Assembly (NCBI RefSeq): GCF_018612875.1
Contig: NZ_JAGGRI010000015.1
Location: forward strand, 28,328-92,327
Reading direction: 5' to 3'
Length of the DNA: 64,000 bases
Origin: Lysobacter sp. ISL-50
GTDB lineage: Bacteria > Pseudomonadota > Gammaproteobacteria > Xanthomonadales > Xanthomonadaceae
The translations under genes and the position numbers were made by a program. Shown piece by piece: positions 54,732 through 63,800 of this stretch (position 1 is the first letter of the stretch; the number at the start of each line of letters is the position of its first letter). The notes below the pieces were generated by a model. The model was not told the origin of the DNA, searched no databases, and was given only the letters and a program-made list of their open reading frames with translations.

Positions 54732-54950
54732 ATGGAGCACACAGGGACTAAATCGGCGCGCAGCGACCAGGCCGGAGGCGACAACGAAGTGGCGCAGGCG
54801 CGGCAGCGTTTCGAGGTGCTGCTGCAGCCCACCACGGCCTCGTCTACAAGATCGCCAACAGTCACTGCCGCGGCGACGAAGACCGCGCCGATCTGGCGCA
54901 GGAAATCGCCGTGCAGCTGTGGCGCGCGTTTCCCGATTTCAGACGAGATC
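54732..54950 (+). pseudogene. frameshifted remnant of an ECF sigma factor gene
   Basis: The first frame gives NEVAQARQRFEVLLQ and then becomes nonsense. A shift by one base at about 54828 gives HHGLVYKIANSHC followed by RADLAQEIAVQLWRAFPDF, the region 2 start of an ECF sigma factor (helix with DLAQEI and QLWRAFP). The match ends near 54945; the rest of region 2 and all of region 4 are missing. Either a real pseudogene with a one-base indel and truncation or a sequencing error plus truncation. No anti-sigma gene nearby. Confidence 0.65.
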
Positions 54951-55208
54951 AAGCAGTTCGAACGCGAGTGAGCTGTGCCGGCGAAGACGCGTTCCGCATC
55001 ATGCAGCTCGCCTGTGCAAACTCGCCGATGCGGATACGCGACCATGGCAGCAGGCCGCTGGGATGCGTTGCGCACGCACACGCCCGTTCGCGCTGCGGCC
55101 GCAAGCGCTCGGCGCGAACGCCCACGAACTCCAGACGACAAAAAGCCCCCATTTCTGGAGGCTTTCGAGATATCCGCGGATCAGGCCGAACCACCACGAA
55201 CTGAATCT

Positions 55209-55284
55209 TGGTGGCCGGGGAGGGAATCGAACCCCCGACACGGGGATTTTCAATCCCCTGCTCTACCAACTGAGCTACCCGGCC
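55209..55284 (-). tRNA. tRNA-Phe (anticodon GAA)
   Basis: The minus strand reads GGCCGGG for the acceptor stem, TAGCTCAGTTGGTAGAGC for the D arm, an anticodon stem GGGGA/TCCCC enclosing TTGAAAA with anticodon GAA, the T arm GGGGGTTCGATTCCCTC, and CCCGGCC with an encoded ACCA end. All four arms pair and the length with CCA is 76 nt. Confidence 0.97.
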
Positions 55285-55459
55285 ATTTCACGGGCAACCC
55301 GTGAGAGAGGCGGCATGATACGGAGGCGCGACGGGGATGGCAAGCCTCCCGGTCGCTGAATGATGCGCGCGCCCGCTGCGGCGGGCCGATACGCCAGGCG
55401 CATCATGTGCGCGAACACCCATCGCGGCGGCGGCCCCCGACCGCCAGAGGAAGCCGATC

Positions 55460-55918
55460 ATGAAACGATTTTCCTTGACGATGTCTTCGCTGCTCGCGGC
55501 CACGTTAGCGCTGGCCGGATGCGCGAGCACCGGTCCGAAATTGGACGACGCGCAACGGCTGGCGCTGTATCGCGAACACGCCGGCGCGGCGGTGGACAGC
55601 TTCCAGTATTTCGGCCGCATCGACGGCTGGACGCCGCTCGGCGACAGCGCGCTGGCGCTGTGGACCAAACCCAATCAGGCCTATCTGCTGGAATTGCAGG
55701 GACGCTGCCCGGACCTGGATTTCGCCCAGGCCATTTCGGTGAGCAATCAGATGGGGCGCGTGCATCAGCGCTTCGACAAAGTCACCGTGCTCGGACCGCA
55801 GGCGATCAAGATGCCGTGCTTCATCGGGCGGATTCTGCCGCTGGACGTAAAGGCGATCAAACAGGCTCAGCAGGACATGCGCGCGGCCGGGACGATGCCG
55901 GAAGAGGCGAAGTCCTGA
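55460..55918 (+). CDS. lipoprotein, DUF6491-like
   Basis: 152 aa. The lipobox LALAGC gives Cys21. The mature chain has RIDGWTPLGDSALALWTKPN, YLLELQGRCPDLDFAQAISV and a late MPCFIGRILPLD; the two cysteines are placed as in DUF6491 proteins (name from memory). Periplasmic, outer-membrane anchored. Function unknown. It follows tRNA-Phe on the opposite strand. Confidence 0.8.
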   Translation: MKRFSLTMSSLLAATLALAGCASTGPKLDDAQRLALYREHAGAAVDSFQYFGRIDGWTPLGDSALALWTKPNQAYLLELQGRCPDLDFAQAISVSNQMGRVHQRFDKVTVLGPQAIKMPCFIGRILPLDVKAIKQAQQDMRAAGTMPEEAKS

Positions 55919-56449
55919 GCTTGCGTTGACCGGTCGCGTCGCAGCCTTGGCGATGCGCTCGGGTCGAACCGGACGGCCCTGGCCGTGGCCAAGTCCGCGG
56001 GTAGCAGGGCGGCCCATCGGCCATCCGGCCCGTGAGCCGGATCGACCGTCCGCCTGAAACGAAGCCTGGGCCGGATCGAGCCTGGAACTCGCCCCGTCCC
56101 TGCAAAAAAACGCAGAGGCGCCCGCCCCGCCCGGCCGCCCCTGTACTCCCCCGACGGCCGCCACGACGTGACAGGGGTCAGAAAAGTCCTACACGCGGCC
56201 GCGCGGTAGGCCTACTGCTTTCGTCTAAGCACAAGCCCAATCTGTGCACGCCCCGGCAGCACGGTCTGCGAATGACACGGATGCCGCTCAGCAAAGGAAA
56301 AAGGCCGTCGCCTTGAGCAAGCGAGCCAGCGGAGCCGGGGCTACTGATTACAGATGTTGGGGATGCGGTATGCACGGCAAAACGGAATTTGCGCCGACAG
56401 CCAGGACGGCTGTTCGGTCTGCCCCGCGTGGAGTACGCGGGGTTCGTGC
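55919..56449. other. gene-poor region, 531 bp
   Basis: No convincing gene. A strong hairpin-forming segment (CCCCGCGTGGAGTACGCGGGG at about 56423-56443) lies just before the ATG of the next small frame. The stretch from 56350 to 56420 (GATGCGGTATGCACGGCAAAA) has a faint likeness to a c-di-GMP-I aptamer core but does not fold as one in my reading. Confidence 0.4.
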
Positions 56450-56716
56450 ATGAAGGCAGCGATTTGGGTTCTGGACTCGTTCCGCGCGCTGCCCCGCTAT
56501 CTCCTCGTACTGGCCGCCGTCTCGGCGCTGGCGCTGTTGGCCCGAGCGGCGGTCCCTTCTTTTTCTCCGATCCGCCAGGCCACGCCTGGCCCGCGCGTGG
56601 CCGCACCCGCGAGCGATGCGCGATCGGCCGCCCTGGCCGTCCCTTCGGCCGCTCACGGGCAAAAACTCCTTGAACACGGCGGCAGCGGCGTTTCTACCTC
56701 GACGTCCGTTCGATAA
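56450..56716 (+). CDS. possible small membrane protein (88 aa), weak
   Basis: MKAAIWVLDSFRALPRYLLV is followed by LAAVSALALLARAAVPS, a plausible single helix. The Ser/Ala-rich tail has no recognisable feature. There is no strong ribosome binding site, and the frame lies among other Arg/Ala-rich frames. It is reported because of the clear hydrophobic segment. The 365 bp after it (56717-57081) hold only the S8 terminator. Confidence 0.3.
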   Translation: MKAAIWVLDSFRALPRYLLVLAAVSALALLARAAVPSFSPIRQATPGPRVAAPASDARSAALAVPSAAHGQKLLEHGGSGVSTSTSVR

Positions 56717-56918
56717 GCCGCGCCCGACGACATCTTCCTTTCGACGACTTCCGTAATCGACCCCGGACGATTTGTCGTGCCTCAACGTTTAGACCGTCTC
56801 GACGCCCGTCGATAAGCCGCAACCGGCGCCCTCCGCGTCAGCGTCTTTCGTAGAGCGCCCGGGGTGATCACCCCGCCCTCGGCCCCGCCAACACCCCACC
56901 GCTCAAATCCCGCACCAC

Positions 56919-56955
56919 AAAAAAACGGATACCCGAACACACCCGGATATCCGTT
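56919..56955 (-). terminator. rho-independent terminator of the S8 peptidase gene
   Basis: On the minus strand AACGGATATCCGGGT pairs with ACCC..GGGTATCCGTT-like arms (AACGGATA..CCG / CGGGTATCCGTT) and ends in TTTTTTTG, about 130 bp after the stop codon. Confidence 0.8.
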
Positions 56956-57081
56956 CATGACAATCGATTCGAAGCACTGGAGAGCGCGGCGCTGCGCACG
57001 CAAGCCGTCCGCGGCGCCGGGGACGCGGCGCCGCGGACGTGAAGCGGGCGGGAGGGTTCGCGGCTCCCGCCCGATACGCCG

Positions 57082-58473
57082 TCAGTAGGCGTTGGCCACG
57101 CCCACCGCCTCGTAGGCATCGACGTGGCCGCTGCCGACTTCGAAACGCTGGCGGCCCGCCATCGAGTTGGCGGTCTGGCTGAGGATCTGCTTGACCTCCA
57201 GCGGCTTGAGCGACGGCTTGGCCTCGAACAGCAAGGCGACGATGCCGGCCACGTGCGGGGTCGCCATCGAGGTGCCGCTCATGTGGGTGTAGAACGGCAG
57301 CCGCGCGCCGAGGGCGAGATCCTGCTGGGTCGCCAGCAGCGGCAGCGCGCCGGTCAGGGCGCGAGTGGAGACGATGTCCACGCCGGTCGCGACCAGGGTC
57401 GGCTCGTTGACGTAGGTCCAGCTGCGCCCATCGGGCATGGTGAACTGGCCGGTTTCGCCCGGATTGCCGCGCGAGGAGAAGTCGGCCAGCGTGCCGTCCT
57501 TGTTGCCGGCGCCGACCGAGATCACCCACGGCGCCTGCGCATAGGGATTGTGCGTGTTGGCGCCGGGGCCGTCGTTGCCGGCGGCGAAGACGCTGACGAT
57601 GCCGTTCTTGTAGGCCTCGTAGGTGGCCAGGCTGACCGGATCGGTCGGGTCGAAGCTGCCCGAGCTGCCCCAGGAATTGGAGATCACCTTGATCGGCGCG
57701 GCGAAGCTGTTCTTGTGCGAGATCGCGTAGTCGAAACCGCCGACCGCGTCGAGGATGGAAATCACCGCGCCCGAGCCGTAGCCGACCAGATCCGCGCCGG
57801 TAGCGACGCCGCGATACAAGCCGGCCGACTGCGCGCCGCTGCCGCCGACGGTGCCGGCGCAATGGGTGCCGTGGCCGGAGCTGATATCGGTGTTGAGCTG
57901 GTTTTCGAGCACCGTCACCGGCAGGAAATCCAGTACCGAATGCAGGTTGGTCAGCGCCTGCACGTTCTGCACCACGCGCTGGCCGTACTTCAGATCGGCG
58001 TGGGTGGCGTCGATGCCGGAGTCGTTGATCATCACCGTCACGCCCTTGCCGGTGAATGGCGTGGTGCGGCCGAAATCGCCCGGATTGGCCTGCACCCGGT
58101 CGACCCCGGACAGCTCGCGCGCTTCCTGGTTGTAGTAGGTCAGCGGCTTGTTGAGGTGGATCGACAGCACGTCGCCGCGTTGGGCCAGCGCGCGGATCTG
58201 CGCCGGCGTGGCCAGGGCGCCGGCGATCGGCAATGCGCGCATGCTCACGCCCTGATCGATGCCGAGCAGCTTCAGCGCCTGCAGTTGCGTGGCGCGCAGC
58301 GGGCCGGGCTGGTTGTAGGACACGATCACTTCCAGCGGCTTGGCGGCTTCGGCGCTGTCGAGCGCGCTTTGCAGCGCGGCGCCCAGACGGGCCTGCGCGA
58401 AGCTGAGCCCGCTGGCCATCATGCCGATGGCCAGGGCGGACAGTTTGAGGATGTTGCGGCGGCTGTGTCGCAT
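57082..58473 (-). CDS. S8 family serine peptidase with Tat-like signal
   Basis: 463 aa. The N-terminus MRHSRRNILKLSALAIGMMA has the twin arginine pattern SRRNILK followed by a hydrophobic core and FAQA, consistent with Tat export. A short I9-like propeptide region (VIVSYNQPG) is followed by the subtilisin domain with D151 (MINDSGIDATH), H201 (GHGTHCAG), oxyanion N300 (AAGND) and S402 (GTSMATPH). No C-terminal extension domain follows, so it is a compact secreted subtilase. Its upstream region holds a TAGGG/CCCTA palindrome and the divergent gene at 58822. Confidence 0.94.
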   Translation of the reverse strand: MRHSRRNILKLSALAIGMMASGLSFAQARLGAALQSALDSAEAAKPLEVIVSYNQPGPLRATQLQALKLLGIDQGVSMRALPIAGALATPAQIRALAQRGDVLSIHLNKPLTYYNQEARELSGVDRVQANPGDFGRTTPFTGKGVTVMINDSGIDATHADLKYGQRVVQNVQALTNLHSVLDFLPVTVLENQLNTDISSGHGTHCAGTVGGSGAQSAGLYRGVATGADLVGYGSGAVISILDAVGGFDYAISHKNSFAAPIKVISNSWGSSGSFDPTDPVSLATYEAYKNGIVSVFAAGNDGPGANTHNPYAQAPWVISVGAGNKDGTLADFSSRGNPGETGQFTMPDGRSWTYVNEPTLVATGVDIVSTRALTGALPLLATQQDLALGARLPFYTHMSGTSMATPHVAGIVALLFEAKPSLKPLEVKQILSQTANSMAGRQRFEVGSGHVDAYEAVGVANAY

Positions 58474-58569
58474 GTCGGACCTGACTCCCTGCGTGGCCAT
58501 GACGGCCGGATGGCCCACCTTGGCGTCCGCGGCGGTGGCGGCGACATCCGGAAGACTGCCCAGCGCGCA

Positions 58570-58585
58570 TAGGGAAAAACCCCTA
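58570..58585. promoter_or_regulatory. inverted repeat TAGGG-N7-CCCTA, possible operator
   Basis: TAGGG at 58570 and CCCTA at 58581 flank AAAAAC. It lies 97 bp ahead of the S8 start codon, inside the 348-bp gap between the divergent S8 and 58822 genes. Such palindromes are typical of NarL/LuxR-type regulators in related bacteria as far as I recall. Single copy seen. Confidence 0.3.
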
Positions 58586-58821
58586 CAGACCGGCCGGCAA
58601 ACCCGCAGTAGGCTGGTCAAACCCGGACCGCCGCCGCAAGATCGGTGCGACGAGGTGCCGGATTCGCAACAAATCCGCGCCGAATGAAGCGCCGGGTTCC
58701 GCACGGTCCGTATCGGCCCAGGCCGGCGCGGCCGCCGCCCGGGATCGCCAGGGCCCGGCCAACGGGTTCAGTTTCGGCCCTGAGCCTTGCGCGAGGCGGC
58801 CGCCGTACAGGGGGAAAGGAC

Positions 58822-59700
58822 ATGAAGCATTCGATCGCGCCGCCGCGGACTTCGCACCGGGTTGCCCGCTGGCTGAGCGGTTGCGCGCTGGCGTTGGGAT
58901 TCATCGCGGCCGGCGCCGCGCAGGCGCAGGCCCTGCCGGTCAGCGTCAGCGCGTCGGGCAACCATGCCGAGGCCTCGGTGACCCTGCCCGGGCTGCCGGG
59001 GACGGTCCTGGCCGAGGTGCTGCTCGATTTCGAGGACGCCTACGGGCTCAGCCCGTCCAGCCTGGGCGCCAGCGCCAAGCTGGTGAGCCTGAGCGATGCC
59101 GAGCTGCTCGCGCGCCTGCCCAACGTTGACCTGACCAAGCTGCAATCGAGCCTGCCGCTGCTGATCACCCTGCAGCCGCCGCGCTACGGCGGACTGAGTT
59201 TCCACGGCACCGGCCGGGTCGAGGTCCACACCCACGCCCTGCCCTACGCCGCCGGCAGCCGCCTGCGCCTGTTCAAGGCGCCGCTGGGCGGCGCGTTCTA
59301 CGACATCACCGATGAGATCGCCGCCGGCAGCGTGCGTGCCCGCGGCACTTACGGCGGCTTCTCGCAGTTCCTGATCCTGCTCGACCTGCGCCCGACCGGC
59401 GCGGCGATCGCCGCCAAGGTGCAGCGCCTGCGCGATCGGGTCGATCTGTTGCCGTGGAGCGAACGCGCCGCCTTCGACGCGCTGCTCGACGATGTCGAAA
59501 GCGCGCTGGCGATAAACGACTACGCCGCCGCCCTGAGCGCAGCCGACGCGGTGCGCAGCCGCGCGCAATCGCGCGCCGGCAGCTACCTGCCGGACGAGTG
59601 GCGCGCCACCCGCAGCCACCACAACCACGCCGGCGAACTCGCCGCGGGCGCGGCGACGCTGCGCTTCAGCATCGCCTTCATGCGCGACTACGGCCCCTGA
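58822..59700 (+). CDS. secreted protein of unknown function (292 aa)
   Basis: Signal peptide (LSGCALALGFIAAGAAQAQ), mature chain starting LPVSVSASGNHAEASVTLPG. The first half is beta-rich with DVE/AEVLLDFEDAYGLSPSSL. The second half is helical and Ala-rich with a His cluster near the end (ATRSHHNHAGELAAGAATLR). GGGGAAAGGA lies before the ATG. It is divergent from the S8 protease gene. No enzyme motif found. Confidence 0.7.
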   Translation: MKHSIAPPRTSHRVARWLSGCALALGFIAAGAAQAQALPVSVSASGNHAEASVTLPGLPGTVLAEVLLDFEDAYGLSPSSLGASAKLVSLSDAELLARLPNVDLTKLQSSLPLLITLQPPRYGGLSFHGTGRVEVHTHALPYAAGSRLRLFKAPLGGAFYDITDEIAAGSVRARGTYGGFSQFLILLDLRPTGAAIAAKVQRLRDRVDLLPWSERAAFDALLDDVESALAINDYAAALSAADAVRSRAQSRAGSYLPDEWRATRSHHNHAGELAAGAATLRFSIAFMRDYGP

Positions 59701-59850
59701 GCCGCGCCCGCCGGCGGCGACAACCCGTACGCGGAAGTGAGCATTGAGCGCCAGTCGATGGCGAACGTCGCTCGCTTCCTGCGCGCGCGCCTTCGATTTC
59801 CGTCTCGCGCCCCGCTGCCGCGTCCGCCCCGCCCCGCGTAAGATGCGGCC

Positions 59851-60819
59851 ATGCCGGCGAGACTGATCGCTTACCCGCCCGAAGCCGCAGCCATCAGCCG
59901 GTGGATACCCGCCGGCGCGCGCCTGCGCATCGGCCGCGACGCCGATTGCGATCTGCGCATCGAACACCCCACCGTCTCGCGCAGCCACGCCGAATTGCGT
60001 CACGACGCCGACGGCTGGCATCTGCTCGACATGGGCAGCAAGAACGGCTCGCACGTGGACGGCATCGAGATCAGCGACACCCACCTCGACCGCAGCGACT
60101 GCTGGCTGCGTTTCGGCGACGTGCTGTGCGAGTTCTCGGTGCACGAGGACGCCAGCGCGCAGGAACAACAGCAACGCCAGCGCGAACGCCGCGATCTGTC
60201 GGCGGCGTGGACGCGGCGGATCGAAGTCGGACGGCTTGGCATCGGCGCCGACCCGGACGCGGACGCGCCGGTGCTTCAGCGCCCCGCCGTCGCCCCGATC
60301 GCGCGCGAAGCCGGCGCCGGGTTGGCCGACGACATCCTGCGCGGCGTGGTCGAACTGGCCGGTTGCAGCCGCGGCTTCCTGCTGCTGGCGCAGGACAGCG
60401 ACTTCAGCGTCCGCGCCAGCCTGATGCTCGATCCCGACGCCCTGCAGGGACAGCGCTTCTCCGGCAGCGTCGGCGCGGTCCAGCGCTGCCTGTCCGAACG
60501 CCGGCCCATCGTGGTCAATTGGATCGCGGACGAATTGTGGCTGGCGCGCCGCGCCTCGGTGCTGGCCGGCGGGCTCAAGAGCCTGATCTGCCTGCCGCTG
60601 CTGCATGCCGGGCGCGTGCTCGGCGCGGTCTACGCCGACCGCCGCGGCCCCGGCGAGGCGATCAGCGAATTCGATCTGGAACTGCTGTGCGCGTTCGCCG
60701 ACAGCGCCGCGGTCTGGCTGCTGGCGCAGCGCGCGTTCGACGCACTCGCGCCCGATTCGCCGCCGACCGCCGCGCCGCGCTGGACCCGCATCGTCGGCGC
60801 GCAGATCACCACGCCATGA
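59851..60819 (+). CDS. FHA-GAF domain protein
   Basis: 322 aa. The N-terminal FHA domain shows GR at 28-29, SRSH at 43-46 and the loop SKNG at 63-66, so the phosphothreonine-binding residues are in place. A linker follows (about 100-145, with a Gln/Arg-rich EQQQRQRERRD stretch). A GAF-like domain covers about 150-290 (ILRGVVELAGCSRGFLLLA ... LICLPLLHAGRVLGAVYADRR ... AFADSAAVWLLAQRAFD). It overlaps the kinase gene by 4 bp (ATGA), so it is its likely partner and substrate/reader. Confidence 0.9.
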   Translation: MPARLIAYPPEAAAISRWIPAGARLRIGRDADCDLRIEHPTVSRSHAELRHDADGWHLLDMGSKNGSHVDGIEISDTHLDRSDCWLRFGDVLCEFSVHEDASAQEQQQRQRERRDLSAAWTRRIEVGRLGIGADPDADAPVLQRPAVAPIAREAGAGLADDILRGVVELAGCSRGFLLLAQDSDFSVRASLMLDPDALQGQRFSGSVGAVQRCLSERRPIVVNWIADELWLARRASVLAGGLKSLICLPLLHAGRVLGAVYADRRGPGEAISEFDLELLCAFADSAAVWLLAQRAFDALAPDSPPTAAPRWTRIVGAQITTP

Positions 60820-63800
60820 CCGACGCCACCGCGACCGGGCTGTACCAGGCCCACGCCCTGGCGCCCGGCAGCGTTTTGGCCGGGCGTTTTCGCATCGAGT
60901 CGCTGCTCGGCGTCGGCGGCATGGGCGTGGTGTACCGCGCCCACGACACCGCGCTGGGCATCGACATCGCGCTGAAACTGCTGCGGCCGGAGCTGGCCGC
61001 GCGCGGCGACGCGTTCGAACGTTTCCGCCAGGAACTGCTGACCGCGCGCCAAGTCTCCAGCCCGCGCGTGGTGCGCATCCACGATCTGGTCCGCCACGAC
61101 ACGCAGTGGCTGATCGGCATGGACCTGATCGACGGCGAAGCGCTGGACAAGCGCCTGGACCGCGACGGCGCGCTGTCCTTCGACGATGCGATCCGCATCG
61201 CCCGCCAGATCGCCGAAGGCCTGGCGGCGGCGCATGCGCGCGGTGTGATCCATCGCGATCTCAAGCCCGCCAACGTGCTGATCGATCGCCAGGGCGATGC
61301 CTATATCAGCGATTTCGGCGTGGCCCGCTCGCTGGCCGGCAGCGGCCTGACCCAGACCGGCGCGATCGTCGGCACGCCCGACTATCTTTCGCCCGAACAG
61401 GCGCGCGGCGAAGGCGCCGACGCGCGCAGCGATCTGTACGCGCTGGGATTGATCCTGCACGAAATGCTGACCGGCAAGATGCCGTTCGACGGCGGCACGG
61501 TCGGCGAAGTGCTCGCCCAGCGCATGTCGCGCACGCCGCCGCCGGTGAGCCGGCTGCGCGCGGACACGCCGCAATGGCTGGTGCGTCTGGTCGATCGGCT
61601 GCTGCGTTCGCAGCCGGCGCATCGCATCGGCAGCGCGGACGAAGTCATTCGCGCGATCGATACGCGCCACGTGCCGCGCGATTGGCGGCCGACGCGCGCG
61701 ATGTGGATCGGCGCGGCCAGCGCCGCCGCGCTCGCGGCCGCGATCGCCGCCGGCGCGCTGTGGTGGCCGCGCGCGGCACCGCCGCCGAGCGCAAGCGCCG
61801 CGGCCACGGCGCGGCCGCTGCACCGATTGTTCGTGATGCCGCTGCAGGCGCCCGCGGATGCGCTCGATCCCGCCCTGAAGGTGGCGCTGACCGCGTTGCT
61901 GCGGCAATCGCTGGAACTGGCTCCCACCATCGCCGTGGTCGATGAGGAACGCAGCCAGCAAGCGCTGCGTCAACTCGATCCCAGCGGCGCGGCGCCGCCG
62001 GATACGGCGAGCCTGCTGCGCGTCGCGGTGGCCGATCGCGCGCTGGCGATCCGGCTCGATCGCGCCGGCGCGCAGTGGCGGGCCAGCGCATCGATCCGCC
62101 CAGACCGCAACAGCACCGCGGTCGCCGCGAATCAAGCGGCCGAACCGCTGGCCGCGGTGGCCGGGTTGTTCTCGTCGGCCGAATTCGCCCGTGCCCTCGG
62201 GGTCGGAGTCGACGCCGGTTCCAATCCGCTATCGCCGTGGCCAAGCCATTCGACGCCGTCGCTCGCGCCCTACGGCCGCGGCGTACTGGCGCGGCGCGGC
62301 AGCGACATCGAAGCCTCACGCAAGGCGTTCGCGGAAGCCACCGAGCGCGCACCCGACTTCGCCGCGGCCTGGCTCGCGCTGGCCGAAGCCGCGCAGGCCG
62401 GCGGCGACATCGACGCCGGCTACGCCGCGCTGGAACAAGGCGAACGCGCAGCGGTCGCGCAACCGCTGCTGCTGCAACGCCTGCGCGCCGAACGCGCTCA
62501 GCTCGACAGCGACGCCGATGCGGCCATCGCGTATTGGCGCGGACGCGCCGGCGCGAGTCCCGACGACACCCGCGCCGCACTCGGCCTGGCCCGTGCGCTG
62601 GGCGCGGGCGGCGACGCCGCCGGCGCCATCACGCAATTGCGCGCGCTCACAGCACGCGATCCCGACGACCCGCGCGCGTGGTTCGAACTGGGCAAGTACT
62701 CGATCCTGCACGGCCAGGCGCAGCAAGCGGTGGACGACTACCTGGTGCGCGCGCTGGTGTTGTTCAAGCGCAGTGGCAACCGCTACGGCGAAGGCGAGAC
62801 CGACAACGCGCTCGGCATCGGCTATGCGCGCCTGGGACAGAACAATCACGCCGAAGCCCAGTACCGGCAGGCGGTGGAACTGCGCCGCGCGGTCGGCAAT
62901 CGGCGCGGACTGGCCACCAGTCTGCGCAATCTCGGCAACGTGCTGGTGCTGACCGGACAGTTCGACGAAGCCGGGCGTAGCCTGCTGCAAGCGCGCGAAC
63001 TGCACGCCGCGCTCGACGATCGTCACGGTCTGGCCGCTGTGGAGAACGAACTGGGCCTGCTTGCGGAAGAACGCGGCGACTATCCAGTCGCGCTGGCCGC
63101 GTTCCGGCGCGCGCTCTCGGCCTGGCAACGCGCCGGCGATGCCGGCGGCATCGCCCAGGCGCTCAACGATATCGGCTTCGCCCAGTACCAACTCGGCGCC
63201 TACGACGATGCCGAGGCCTATCTGGTGCAATCGCGCGAGGCCTATTCCAAGCTCGACGACGAAACCGGCCGCATCCGCACGCTGCAGAACCTCGGCCAGT
63301 TGGCGACCGCGCGCGGCCAGTGGTCGCAGGCGCGCGAGCGGTTGCAGTCCTCGCTCGACGATGCCGTGTCCAAGCAGATGATGGAAGAAGCGGCGGTGAG
63401 CCGGCGCAATCTGGCCGAGCTGGAACTGATGCAGGGGCGGATCGGCGCGGCCCTGCAGCAGATCGATCAGGCTGGCGCCCTGTTCGCCCAGCGCCGCGAT
63501 GCGCGCGGGCAAGTCGATGTTGGCCTGCTGCGCGCGCAGGCCTTGCTGCGCGCCGACGCCGATGGCGACGCGCGCGAGGCGCTGGACGCGCTGGCGCCGC
63601 AAGTGGCCGCGGCTTCGTCGGAACAACGCGGCATCGCCGCCTTGTTGCGCGCGCAGTTGGCGCGGCGCGCGGGCGATCGCGACGGCGAACGCCGCGCCCA
63701 TTCCGACGCGCAACGCGATGCGCGCCGATCCGGCGTGCGGGTATTGCAGTTGCAGACCGCGCTGCAAAGCACCGCCGCCGGGCAGATGCCCGATCCCGGG

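Noticed and set aside
56350..56445. c-di-GMP-I riboswitch
   Set aside because: Only a short GCACGGCAAAA resemblance; the second stem and conserved tetraloop/receptor could not be found.
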